Part shown: positions 46,301 through 54,344 of the stretch, in pieces
Layout of the letters: each line of letters begins with the position of its first letter
How positions within the stretch are numbered: the stretch's first letter is position 1
Assembly (NCBI RefSeq): GCF_005491705.1
Contig: NZ_CP028092.1
Location: 3,162,001 to 3,226,000, forward strand
Source of the DNA: Pontibacter sp. SGAir0037
GTDB taxonomy: Bacteria > Bacteroidota > Bacteroidia > Cytophagales > Hymenobacteraceae
Length of the DNA: 64,000 nucleotides
Direction of reading: 5' to 3'
Program-made: the position numbers and the translations under genes
Notes under the pieces: model-generated
What the model saw: the letters and a program-made list of their open reading frames with translations, nothing else
Told to the model about the DNA's origin: nothing
Databases searched by the model: none

Positions 46301-46653
46301 TCGGCTATACCGCTAAACAAGGCTGCATTGGGCCCATGTTTATCAAGCTCCAGTAAAAATGTAGCAATTGCCTGCTCAAAACGGCGTCCTAATAAATCTT
46401 CGAACCCCGCATAAGGAATTTTTCCTACACTTGGCGTGTCTTTAGATTCCATTAAAAAGAACCTGTAGCCAGCAAACAAGAACAGAATAGCTCTTACTTT
46501 ATCGTAGAGGCTGCTTGTTGTTTTGCGGAAGTCTTCCAGCTCTTTCAAAGCCTTCAGTAGTTCTCTGCTCGACAGCCCGCGGCTCATTTCGTAAAATGAG
46601 CGGTTCCGTTTTGCAGTATCTGTAGAGGTGATTGTTTCTATAAAAATATTCAT
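43315..46653 (-). CDS. Fusion of a fucokinase-like GHMP kinase with a UDP-sugar pyrophosphorylase-like domain
   Basis: A 1112-residue cytoplasmic protein of two enzyme-like parts. After a helical N-terminus (1-180), residues 181-600 match GHMP sugar kinases of the L-fucokinase type: VRMDLTHSGWSD and ARVVNISIDLG, an ATP-loop region PKGSRFAVST (313-322) in place of the usual GLGSS, GGGWQDSGG (368-376) carrying the catalytic Asp, and LGGMSGGGMGMFV (527-539). Residues about 640-1060 match the UDPGP family: LAAGVGSRWTKGAG (741-754), HNIDTLGADID, GNMLTFEVVPRR, and SNTTWIQIDPLL. The expected chemistry is sugar to sugar-1-phosphate to UDP-sugar, but the sugar is not known. Transcribed 67 bases downstream of a GalU-like gene. 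Bacteroides Fkp has the opposite domain order. Confidence 0.85.
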   Translation of the reverse strand: MNIFIETITSTDTAKRNRSFYEMSRGLSSRELLKALKELEDFRKTTSSLYDKVRAILFLFAGYRFFLMESKDTPSVGKIPYAGFEDLLGRRFEQAIATFLLELDKHGPNAALFSGIAEAYHHLSFQILADQVRKSVRSSKGNQWMFRVGHQDEHPIRIHRKLLERQENTLFYPVLHEQTSVRMDLTHSGWSDIFFLGMDYPEGARVVNISIDLGVYGRDKDIKPPLNTYIRVIQEPVLRLTSIDLNTTKDVTSLDDLFNFGNDYLSLVKAGVIASGLIPPSFEGTNQSLAAILGRIVAPGMGIEVVTKVNDIPKGSRFAVSTNLLGSIISLLMRATGQTKNLEGGLEETERRLVASRAILGEWIGGSGGGWQDSGGVWPGIKAIQGTFAQPGDPEHGISRGTLLPKHRVLKGEEIHPDFEQKIMHSLVLMHGGMASNVGPILEMVTEKYLLRGEKEWAARQQTNQIYDNILAAIKGGDIKALGANTAKNFAEPIKTIIPWASTFFTEQIIAKAKKQFGENYYGFLMLGGMSGGGMGMFVNPDGYEESKSAVLEMLHQTKQELSASLPFAMEPVVYNWSINSKGTWGTLKAGNDALMPEQYYGIQVSELVRKEPASISYIRRAEIDFFTTHCQENNLAYPLLRTIISNLFKVSDPTSQSNQSAENEKADRIKKENGFDYIQHEEIREELQKGRIGLSRNRLSAETTIEDVQANDTVALEELAGHSKAGEEVIRAGGVAVMSLAAGVGSRWTKGAGVIKALNPFVEMKGMHRSFLEIHLAKTHRVAANYNAAVPHIVATSYLTHAPIREKLEQTGNYGYNGSVLLSEGRSIGQRYVPMERDLRFMWEEMPQETLDENKQKVRDAVRESMINWAKTKGEGSDYVDNIAAQRFSPLGHWYEVSNMLRNGTLSKLLKMQPSLQTIMLHNIDTLGADIDPAVLGYHLQSGNMLTFEVVPRRIEDTGGGLARINGRVRLLEGLAQPREEDELNLSYYNSNTTWIQIDPLLKLFGLTREELQSADEARLAKAVRSVAHRIPTYVTIKDVKYRWGHGQEDIYPVAQIEKLWSDMSALPDVKAGYVVVPRSRGQQMKDPAQLDSWVIDGSKDYVTSLGVFSD

Positions 46654-46720
46654 GCAGCTTAGTATTAAAAAGCTTCAGGCACTGCTTTCATTTATAAACT
46701 TGCAGCACCACTTTCAAATA

Positions 46721-47668
46721 TCAGGACTTTGATCTTGTATTTGCTTCGGCCAGAAGCTCCACCATCGAAGTAAGTGTTTCATCATGTGCCTCGCCAGCTA
46801 ATCCTAAAGCAATTTGAGCCTGCAACCACCCTAGCTTTTTGCTTAAATCGTAGCGATTTCCTTTAACTTCTAAAGCAAGATATTTTGCGTTGTCGGCGAG
46901 TTCCTGTAAGGCTGGAGTAAGCAAAATATTAGTGTCATGATCTGCCACATGCTTTTCTAAAATAGAAAACAGCTCCGGTGTAAAAACATGCATTCCGAAA
47001 AAGCAGAGGTAGTACCCTATTCTTAAGCCAGGTGTCTGCAATTCTAATTCGGCCACACTTAATGATGGCTTTTCTATTATTTTTTCAATCTGATAAACAC
47101 CAGTACTGTCTGCATGCTTCCCGGTAACGGTCCCGTACCTGCCAATCTGGTGCTCAACTGTGGGATTTACCGCCGAAACAGAACAGTTTTCCTGTATGGC
47201 CAGCTCAATGAGTTGTGCCGCACAGCGCTTTTTCACAAGGTTAGATACATACAGGTAGTCACCAAGCAGTAACAGGAAAGGCTCGTTGTTTACAAAATCA
47301 CGGGCACAATAAACAGCGTGCCCGTATCCTAAAGGTTGCTCCTGTTCCACAAACTGAATGCGGGTAATTAGGTCGCTAAGCTTTGCGGCTTCTTCATTGG
47401 CCCAACTGCTGTTACCAAACGATTTTACCAGATTTTCGCGCAGAGAGGTGAACGCCTCAACATAACGTTGTTCATCACCCGGCGCACATACAATGCATAG
47501 TTCTTCTATTCCGCTGGCTATTGCCTCTTCTGCTATAATCTGGATAACAGGCTTATGCAATCCGTCTATATCAATAATAGGAAGCATTGCCTTTTGTATC
47601 GTATCTGCAACCGGGTATAGCCTTTCTCCGCGTGCTGCTGCGGTAATTACTGCCTTTCTGACTCTCAT
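46721..47668 (-). CDS. GalU-like sugar nucleotidyltransferase with altered signature
   Basis: A 315-residue protein of the NTP_transferase fold related to GalU (UTP-glucose-1-phosphate uridylyltransferase). The N-terminus KAVITAAARGERLYP corresponds to the nucleotide-binding GxGTR loop but has ARGER instead; KAMLPIID, EEAIASGIEEL, EQEQPLGYGHAVYCARDF, LLGDYLY (in place of LPDD), YGTVTG and IEKPS follow the family order. The residues around QPLGYGHAV match GalU well. It could make UDP-glucose or another UDP-sugar, or be a regulatory relative. Together with the downstream kinase-pyrophosphorylase fusion it forms a two-gene unit for UDP-sugar formation. ATG at 47668. Confidence 0.82.
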   Translation of the reverse strand: MRVRKAVITAAARGERLYPVADTIQKAMLPIIDIDGLHKPVIQIIAEEAIASGIEELCIVCAPGDEQRYVEAFTSLRENLVKSFGNSSWANEEAAKLSDLITRIQFVEQEQPLGYGHAVYCARDFVNNEPFLLLLGDYLYVSNLVKKRCAAQLIELAIQENCSVSAVNPTVEHQIGRYGTVTGKHADSTGVYQIEKIIEKPSLSVAELELQTPGLRIGYYLCFFGMHVFTPELFSILEKHVADHDTNILLTPALQELADNAKYLALEVKGNRYDLSKKLGWLQAQIALGLAGEAHDETLTSMVELLAEANTRSKS

Positions 47669-47921
47669 CTATGATTTATAATTCTGTTCCTAACAAGAAT
47701 AAGATATTTAACTAATGATATATAAAGCTAACACCAAGTACAGCAAAACCGCTATACATGTTTACTGTATCTGTAAATGATTTCAGTAGGCTATGTAACC
47801 TATTCACTATCAGACGCTAATTTTTATTGATTAGACCCTATACTTTCCAAACCCTGCTTCTTTTAAACAGGCAAGCGATACAGGGTTGCCTATCGGGAAA
47901 TCACAGAAACTTACTCAGGGT

Positions 47922-50336
47922 TCAGATAGGCTGTTTAACTTCGAGCGTTAGTATTTTACTGCCAACCTTTCCATCGGCACTCAGCCCCTGCACTACAATT
48001 ATGTATTTTCCTGCAAGATCAGAAGTATAGAATTCAACTGTCCCTTTTCCGTTCTTATCTGTACGCAGGTTTGGAGACCAGAACAGCAGATTGCGAAAAT
48101 CAGCCAGCCTACTGCTCTTCGCTGCTTCGGAGTCATAGGTTGGTGCGTAAAACTCCCTTTCCAGCTGCATTCCTTCATATTCCATCAAAAGCGCATGCGG
48201 ACTCAATTTGAAACCGCCCAAATCACCGTTATAGGTGGCATAGCTTACTATACCATTATATAGATGCGGGCCAACCAGAAACTTACTTGCTGTCACATCC
48301 AGCCGTTTCACTTTCAAAGGATCAAATGCCATTATCCTGTCTACATCGAAGACTGGTACCCCATCCAGCAGCACCAGCGGATCTTCCTCAAACACAGCTT
48401 TGTGAGGAGAATCATGCACATGAAAATGAAAACCATCTCTACGCTTACGCACCATTACCCTTGGTACATATTCCCTCATTACCTCCTCCATCACTTTAAA
48501 GCGCTTATAGTCATCGAGCAGGTACTGGTCGTCGGGTATGCCATAAAACGCTAGGCTATCTACAAGAGGAGCTTTAAACAGATTGGTGTACTTCTTGAAA
48601 TAGTTGTTATGAACCTGCATCTCTAAATGCCGCTGTGCCAGCTCCGGCTCTACAGCAGATGTTATGTTATAGCCAAAAGCCTTTTGAGAAGCAAATCTGT
48701 TTGAGAAAGGGCTGTATACCTGAAAGCTGTAAGTGGTGTCTTTAGCATTGTTAGCCTGCACAACAATTTCTCTTGCCCCAAAAAAGTCTTTTACTTCGAA
48801 ACGAAACTCCCCCTGCATATTGCTAACTGCATTATAAAAACGAATATGCTTGCCAGGTGAACCCAGGTAAGTAGTCACATTAGAGACAGGAATTCCACTG
48901 GAAATTTTAGTTACTTTTCCCTGGATGAAATGTCCATCCATCTCAGGCAGGTAGGCATAAACAGGTTCCTTATTATCCAGTATGTCTTTCCAGGCAAAGC
49001 GACTCCAGCCATGGGTGAGCAGCAGGTTATCAATTGCTTCATCCGTGTGTTGTAATGTTTCTTTAAAATAAGAATCAGGATCTTCAATTGTACCTTTCAG
49101 GTCGGATAAAAGCCACAAATAAGTACCCATATCAGTTGTTATAGCTTGCTGAAAAGCATCGAGCTTATATACAGCCATAGACAAATTAGCAGGAACACTA
49201 CTTTTTGTTCCGCTACCTGAAGTTTCAAGGCTTAGTTTTACTTTATCACGGTTGGCATAAAAGTCTTTGTCTGCTATTGCTTCAACTAAAAGCTTTTCAG
49301 CAGGACGCTTGAAGTATAAGCGTTCACACACAGGCTGGCCTTTACTGTTAAATACAGTAAAGTGTGTGATACCCTCGGACAGACTACTTTTAGGAACAGA
49401 AAAGGTGACGGCTTCCTGCCCTACGTATCTGTCTTCAGACACAGAGATTATCTGCCTTGCATGCCCTAACAGGTACAGTTGCTCATGAGGCATTCCGACA
49501 GTCTGTAATGTAAGGTTAATAGTTTCGGGACCGTTATCCAGAAGCTTCAGGTGGTATCCTGCAGCAAGCGAAGCATCTAAAGGTTTTGAAAGCACTTCCT
49601 TTCCGTGAACCCGGAGTGTGGCAACATATTGTACGCCTGCTTTCGGAATGAAATTAAAATGGCCAATCCCCAGGTGGGCAGGAGTAAACTGAGCTACTAT
49701 GTCACCCTCCTCATCCCTAAGCTCTCCTTCAAAATCAATGCCTTTACCGGTAACAATATCTACAGCCTTAAAAGCTACCTTGTTCTCAATGCCACTTAAC
49801 AGGTTGCCACTTTCAGGAAAGAACTGAACCTCATATTCTCTGTTTTGGAGTGCAGGCGCTGCCGCTTCGGCATTTTTAAGTGTATTAACAATGGTAATCT
49901 GACTATGGAAGAAAAAATCCGGGCTGAAGTTCTTCATCCAACTGGTATACGCCCGCACCGTATACTGACCGGACTCCAGTGTAAATGGCAGTATAAAAGA
50001 ACCATTGCCCATCCCTTTGCTGAGTGGTATTTTAGCCTGTAGTACAGGTGTGTTCTCAGCATTTAGTACCTCCACGTAAGCTACCTTGCTTATATCCAAA
50101 GGTTTATGCAAATCACCATCCACGGTGTAAGCTTTAAACCAAAGCGTTTCTCCCGAAATGTAAGCTGGCCGGTCCAGGTGCAGAAATAGCTTTTCCTGCA
50201 ATGCCTTCAGCCGATACTTGTCAAAAGACTGAACTATACCTGAGGTGCTCCGGCTCTGCCCGAGCGCATTGCTTACAAAGCACAGACATAGCATAATCAA
50301 AAAAAATGATGCTCTGTTAAAATGGGTATGTATCAT
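47922..50336 (-). CDS. Exported macroglobulin-like protein with a receptor plug-like segment
   Basis: An 804-residue secreted/periplasmic protein. Signal peptide HFNRASFFLIMLCLCFVSNALGQ, cleavage near the GQ. The N-terminal half has LQEKLFLHLDRPAYISGETLWFKAYT, the macroglobulin (MG2)-like start known from Bacteroidota envelope proteins, with several beta-sandwich domains. Around residue 650 EDPLVLLDGVPVFDVDRIM and KRLDVTASKFLVGPHLYNGIV resemble the plug domain of TonB receptors, but no barrel follows. The C-terminus (TDKNGKGTVEFYTSDLAGKYIIVV) again looks macroglobulin-like. ATG 50336 is chosen because longer starts overlap the DUF4249 gene. Last gene of a four-gene envelope operon; role unknown. 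Confidence 0.75.
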   Translation of the reverse strand: MIHTHFNRASFFLIMLCLCFVSNALGQSRSTSGIVQSFDKYRLKALQEKLFLHLDRPAYISGETLWFKAYTVDGDLHKPLDISKVAYVEVLNAENTPVLQAKIPLSKGMGNGSFILPFTLESGQYTVRAYTSWMKNFSPDFFFHSQITIVNTLKNAEAAAPALQNREYEVQFFPESGNLLSGIENKVAFKAVDIVTGKGIDFEGELRDEEGDIVAQFTPAHLGIGHFNFIPKAGVQYVATLRVHGKEVLSKPLDASLAAGYHLKLLDNGPETINLTLQTVGMPHEQLYLLGHARQIISVSEDRYVGQEAVTFSVPKSSLSEGITHFTVFNSKGQPVCERLYFKRPAEKLLVEAIADKDFYANRDKVKLSLETSGSGTKSSVPANLSMAVYKLDAFQQAITTDMGTYLWLLSDLKGTIEDPDSYFKETLQHTDEAIDNLLLTHGWSRFAWKDILDNKEPVYAYLPEMDGHFIQGKVTKISSGIPVSNVTTYLGSPGKHIRFYNAVSNMQGEFRFEVKDFFGAREIVVQANNAKDTTYSFQVYSPFSNRFASQKAFGYNITSAVEPELAQRHLEMQVHNNYFKKYTNLFKAPLVDSLAFYGIPDDQYLLDDYKRFKVMEEVMREYVPRVMVRKRRDGFHFHVHDSPHKAVFEEDPLVLLDGVPVFDVDRIMAFDPLKVKRLDVTASKFLVGPHLYNGIVSYATYNGDLGGFKLSPHALLMEYEGMQLEREFYAPTYDSEAAKSSRLADFRNLLFWSPNLRTDKNGKGTVEFYTSDLAGKYIIVVQGLSADGKVGSKILTLEVKQPI

Positions 50337-50386
50337 TTCCACTTTAGTTATGTTTTTCGGCCTTATAAAATCCATACGCGCAGGTA

Positions 50387-51520
50387 CTATTCCCAAAACG
50401 GAGGCCTTACGTTTGTACCGTATACCCGACAGTCCACGCACGATTTCTGAGAGACCATGTAGCCAACTACAGTCATGCCTACCATATATTCGCCAAAAGG
50501 AAGTTTAAACCCGCCCTCGAGTTGCTCCCGTACCTCATCTACCATAATAGTATCATACTCACATCGCTGGTAAGCAGGCCTCCAATGCTGCGGCATTTCA
50601 CTACGGCTAACAAAAAGCCTTTTTTCTTCCACTGTTGATGCAGTTATAAAGCCGATCACAGGTTCTTCAGGACTGCTTGTGCAGCTTATATTCCCTGTTA
50701 ACTGAGAAGGCTGTGGATCAAACAAAGTCCCGATGCTTTCGGTGTTTCTCTTGAGCTTTTCGTAATAATTAAAAGCCTCTTTACTTAATGCCCTTTGCTT
50801 TACAAGAATGCTGTATTTAATGCCAAGCTTAGCAGAAGCACTTGGAACCTGTGTTACCAAATAATCGCTGATAACATCACTGGTGAGTTTAGTAGAAGTT
50901 CCAATTAGTATGTTTGAAGAATTTTCTGACCGCCAGCAGTTGTAAATATCTTCCATGTAAAAGTTATAAGTTACTTTTCCATCTTTGTATTCCAGGTTTG
51001 TTGGAAAAGCAGAAGTATAATGCCAGGTTTCATCAAAGGTCCAACTATAATAGTTGCTTTTATTGGTCGCATCGTGTGTACTGACATAAATCCCGAGCGC
51101 ATCCGAATCTGCCCTCCAGCTTACCCTATCAATGGCCGGAGTCTGTTTTGCCTCTACATACTCCGATTGGTACTGCTTCCCGGTGGAAGTTACAATCTTT
51201 AGCCTGCATTTAGCGCCAGGCCCGATGTTTAATTCATTAACATAGATTCCCGGGCTTCGCTCATATAGCTCTATTTGGCCTCCATCTTCCAACTCAACCG
51301 ACACCCGTGCACCAGATTCTACTGGTGGCACTCCTTCTTCGTACAGGTTCTGTGTATAGGATAAATTAATTGTAGTTGAGCCTGCCGTGTTTATAAAGCC
51401 ACTTACCACCAGGTATGCGTTGGGCATTTCCAATACCTTAGGAAGGTAAGGTTCTTCGCAGCCAACCACTAGAAACAGGAAGAACAGTAATGCTGCCTTT
51501 ATTCTAAGCAAATTAAACAT
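50387..51520 (-). CDS. DUF4249 lipoprotein
   Basis: A 377-residue lipoprotein: short hydrophobic leader ending in VVGC with the lipid-attachment Cys21 and a following EEPY. The rest fits DUF4249: AYLVVSGFINTAGSTTINLSYTQN, VSVELEDGG and the C-terminal VGYMVSQKSCVDCRVYG with a CVDC pair. Such proteins are found beside TonB receptors in Bacteroidota; the function is unknown, though an outer-membrane-associated partner of the receptor is plausible. The ATG at 51520 lies 4 bases after the receptor stop, so co-translation is likely; the frame can be extended to 51589 but this would overlap the receptor gene and hide the lipobox. Confidence 0.87.
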   Translation of the reverse strand: MFNLLRIKAALLFFLFLVVGCEEPYLPKVLEMPNAYLVVSGFINTAGSTTINLSYTQNLYEEGVPPVESGARVSVELEDGGQIELYERSPGIYVNELNIGPGAKCRLKIVTSTGKQYQSEYVEAKQTPAIDRVSWRADSDALGIYVSTHDATNKSNYYSWTFDETWHYTSAFPTNLEYKDGKVTYNFYMEDIYNCWRSENSSNILIGTSTKLTSDVISDYLVTQVPSASAKLGIKYSILVKQRALSKEAFNYYEKLKRNTESIGTLFDPQPSQLTGNISCTSSPEEPVIGFITASTVEEKRLFVSRSEMPQHWRPAYQRCEYDTIMVDEVREQLEGGFKLPFGEYMVGMTVVGYMVSQKSCVDCRVYGTNVRPPFWE

Positions 51521-51524
51521 GATA

Positions 51525-54296
51525 CTAAAACTTAAAGTTATAAGTAATGGTAGGAATGGGATGCGCAAAGATTGAAAGCTGATACCCATTCACTCTTCCT
51601 CCTTCTGATCTAAAATAAACTGAATAAGGATTCTTGCGCCCGGTCAGATTATAAACGGCCAGGGTCCAGGAGCTATGTGCCAGCTTTCTTACCTTATGGT
51701 TGCCTTCTATGTTCATGGCAAAATCTACGCGATAGTAATCTGGAATCCGGTATTGGTTTCTATCAGAGTAGAGAATTCTGTCGCTGGTGCCATCGTTATA
51801 CTTGGCAATTGGTAAAGTAATCGGTCGGCCTGTATTGTATGTAAAATTTAAAGAAGTGCTAAACCGCTGGCTGAACCTGTAATTACTGATCAGGGTAAAG
51901 TCATGAGGCTTATCGAAGTTGCTAGGATAGTAATTGCCGCCGTTTATAGTTTCAGAAATGGCCGGATCATTCACCCGTACCAATGTGCGGGCATAGGTAT
52001 AACTTACCCAGCCATTCAGTTTTCCAGACAACTTTTTAAGCATAAACTCTACGCCGTAAGCCTCTCCCTCGGCATTAATCACATCTGTCTCCACATGATG
52101 ATTCATTACCAAAGTTGCTCCACTACGATAATCCAGAAAGTCCTTCATCTTTTTGTAGTATCCTTCCACAGAGAATTCAACTGTATTGGCTCTGAAGTTT
52201 CTATAATAACCTAATGCCACCTGGTCTCCTACTTGGGGCTTTATGTTCGCATCGCTTAATTTCCAGATATCTGTTGGAGATATGGATGCGGTATTGGATA
52301 GCATGTGAATGTATTGCCGTAAGCGGTTAAAGCTAACTTTTATGGAAGAATTATCAGTTAAACCCAATCTGGCCGACAATCTGTACTCGGGGCCATGGTA
52401 AGTAGCTATATTCTCCCCAGCTCCATATGAAATAGTATCCTGAATAGAAGTTTCTGTTCTTGGTACGCCAGGGGCATAGCTAAATACCTCTCTTGCACCC
52501 ACTGCATTAAATATGGAGTAACGCAGGCCTAATGATACCGATAGTTTAGGAGTAATATCAAACCTATCAGATAAGTAAACTGCGCTTTCGACTCCTTTTT
52601 CTATTTGTAGCACATCGGGGGCAACTAACGATTCGGGGCTGTTGGGTTGCATAGTACCGGGTTTAATAGCGTAAACCGTTGAACTAGCTCCGAAATCCAC
52701 TGTGTGTTTACTATTATGAAAATAATTAAAATCGGCTTGCACACCTCCCTGATCCAAACCAAACCCTAAAGAAAAAGCGTTAACAGGATTTGAAGAACTG
52801 TTTACGCTATAAGCATAATGGCTATAGCTTCCGGTAACAACACTATAAAGTTTATTCCCGAAGATGTGCTTCCACTTTGCACTGGCATTGTAGTTGGTAA
52901 ACTTGTAAAGCGTATCGGCACTGAACTTAAACTTATCGCTGCTGGTGTAACCTGTCAGGTAAAATGTATTGTTCCTGTTCATTTCATGACTAATGTTTGC
53001 ATTAATATCATAAAAGGAGGCCGAACTTTCTTTGTAGCCCGGAATCTGTTTTAGCAGCCAGTCTGAATAAGTGCTTCTCCCGCCAATTAAGAAAGAAGTC
53101 TTATCTTTTCTAATGGGTCCTTCTAAGGTAAGCCTGCTGGTTAGCAAACCGATACCACCGCCACCGGAAAGCTTCTTTTTATTACCCTCACGCGAAGTTA
53201 CCTCCAACACAGACGATAAGCGTCCTCCATATTTAGCAGGTATAGCGCTTTTATATAACTCAACAGACTTAAGGACATCCGGGTTAAAGGCGGAGAAAAA
53301 CCCAAATAAATGTGAGGGATTATAAATGGTGGCATCGTTGAAAAGAATCAGGTTCTGATCGGTAGAGCCGCCTCTAACGTTCATACCGGTACTACCCTCG
53401 CCGACAGATTTTACACCAGGAAGCGTAAGTACTACTCTTAAAATATCTGTTTCGCCAAAAGCCGTTGGCACCTGCTTAATAGTTCTGATATCAAGGCGTT
53501 CCATCCCCATTTGCATACCAGACACATTTCTGTCTTTTTCGGCTTCAATCACAACTTCTTTTAGTAACCGGACATCCTCTTCAATTTCAATATCCAGTTT
53601 GCCGTCAGACTGTAACATGATGTGGCGTTTTGTATCTTTTAAACCGACAGCTTTAATTCTCAGCTCGTGTTGCCCAACCGGTAAAGACAACGCATAATAG
53701 CCGTATTGGTCGGATACGGTGCCGATTACCGGCGACTGAATGTAGATGTAAGCTCCGATAATGGGCTCTCCGGAACTGGCATCACGCAAGTGACCTGCCA
53801 GACTTGCCTTGCCACTGCTGTTCTCTTTTCTGGTGCCAATCTCGTAGAGTTTTACTTCTGAAGCAGCACTTTTTTTACTTTTAGGAGGCTGATACTGCTC
53901 CGCTATAACCTCCAGCTGTGCATCTCCTCCCTGAGTTTTTTTGTCAAAGAAACCTTCTGGTAAACCTGCATAAATTTGAGTGCCTGCCGTAATAAATACT
54001 TGGTTTTGGGGACTTAAAGCAAATTTAAGGTTGGTATCTTTAAAAATGGCTGTAAGTACGGTGGGTAATGGTTGCGACTGTATTTGCAGATTTACAAAAA
54101 TGCTGTCTACATCTGCGGGATCGAAATAAAAGCGATAAGGAGTTTCAGATTCGACTTTTAAAACAAAATTCAGGAAAGAAGTATTTTGATAAGTTCCGCT
54201 AATAGTGGCCTCGCTTGCTCCCTGCCCTGCACAGGGCTGTATACTGCAAAGAACATAAACCAGAACAATGAAGACATTTCTGTAGAAATATTTCAT
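51525..54296 (-). CDS. TonB-dependent receptor with N-terminal STN domain
   Basis: A 923-residue outer-membrane receptor. After the signal peptide (MKYFYRNVFIVLVYVLCSIQPCAGQ) there is an STN-like domain (about residues 30-105, FLNFVLKVESETPYRFYF, LPTVLTAIFKDTNLKF), then a carboxypeptidase-regulatory-like segment (about 165-250, SLAGHLRDASSGEPIIGAY), the plug (about 265-375, PGVKSVGEGSTGMNVRGGS and LFNDATIYNPSHLFGFFSAFNP), and a beta-barrel to the C-terminal aromatic residue (TITYNFKF). The substrate is unknown. STN domains in receptors usually pass a signal to a FecR-type anti-sigma factor, but none is nearby. Followed directly by DUF4249. Confidence 0.92.
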   Translation of the reverse strand: MKYFYRNVFIVLVYVLCSIQPCAGQGASEATISGTYQNTSFLNFVLKVESETPYRFYFDPADVDSIFVNLQIQSQPLPTVLTAIFKDTNLKFALSPQNQVFITAGTQIYAGLPEGFFDKKTQGGDAQLEVIAEQYQPPKSKKSAASEVKLYEIGTRKENSSGKASLAGHLRDASSGEPIIGAYIYIQSPVIGTVSDQYGYYALSLPVGQHELRIKAVGLKDTKRHIMLQSDGKLDIEIEEDVRLLKEVVIEAEKDRNVSGMQMGMERLDIRTIKQVPTAFGETDILRVVLTLPGVKSVGEGSTGMNVRGGSTDQNLILFNDATIYNPSHLFGFFSAFNPDVLKSVELYKSAIPAKYGGRLSSVLEVTSREGNKKKLSGGGGIGLLTSRLTLEGPIRKDKTSFLIGGRSTYSDWLLKQIPGYKESSASFYDINANISHEMNRNNTFYLTGYTSSDKFKFSADTLYKFTNYNASAKWKHIFGNKLYSVVTGSYSHYAYSVNSSSNPVNAFSLGFGLDQGGVQADFNYFHNSKHTVDFGASSTVYAIKPGTMQPNSPESLVAPDVLQIEKGVESAVYLSDRFDITPKLSVSLGLRYSIFNAVGAREVFSYAPGVPRTETSIQDTISYGAGENIATYHGPEYRLSARLGLTDNSSIKVSFNRLRQYIHMLSNTASISPTDIWKLSDANIKPQVGDQVALGYYRNFRANTVEFSVEGYYKKMKDFLDYRSGATLVMNHHVETDVINAEGEAYGVEFMLKKLSGKLNGWVSYTYARTLVRVNDPAISETINGGNYYPSNFDKPHDFTLISNYRFSQRFSTSLNFTYNTGRPITLPIAKYNDGTSDRILYSDRNQYRIPDYYRVDFAMNIEGNHKVRKLAHSSWTLAVYNLTGRKNPYSVYFRSEGGRVNGYQLSIFAHPIPTITYNFKF

Positions 54297-54344
54297 ATAA
54301 TAAAGAATCAGAAGATGTTTTGGATAAAAATGCAGACCAGGAGT

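Noticed and set aside
43315..46653. Possible frameshifted pair of genes instead of a fusion
   Set aside because: The reading frame is uninterrupted for 1112 codons and both halves keep family motifs in the same frame; the link region is an ordinary polar stretch.
51525..54296. Receptor considered as part of a SusC/SusD polysaccharide locus
   Set aside because: There is no SusD-like lipoprotein; the neighbour is DUF4249 and no glycoside hydrolases are adjacent.
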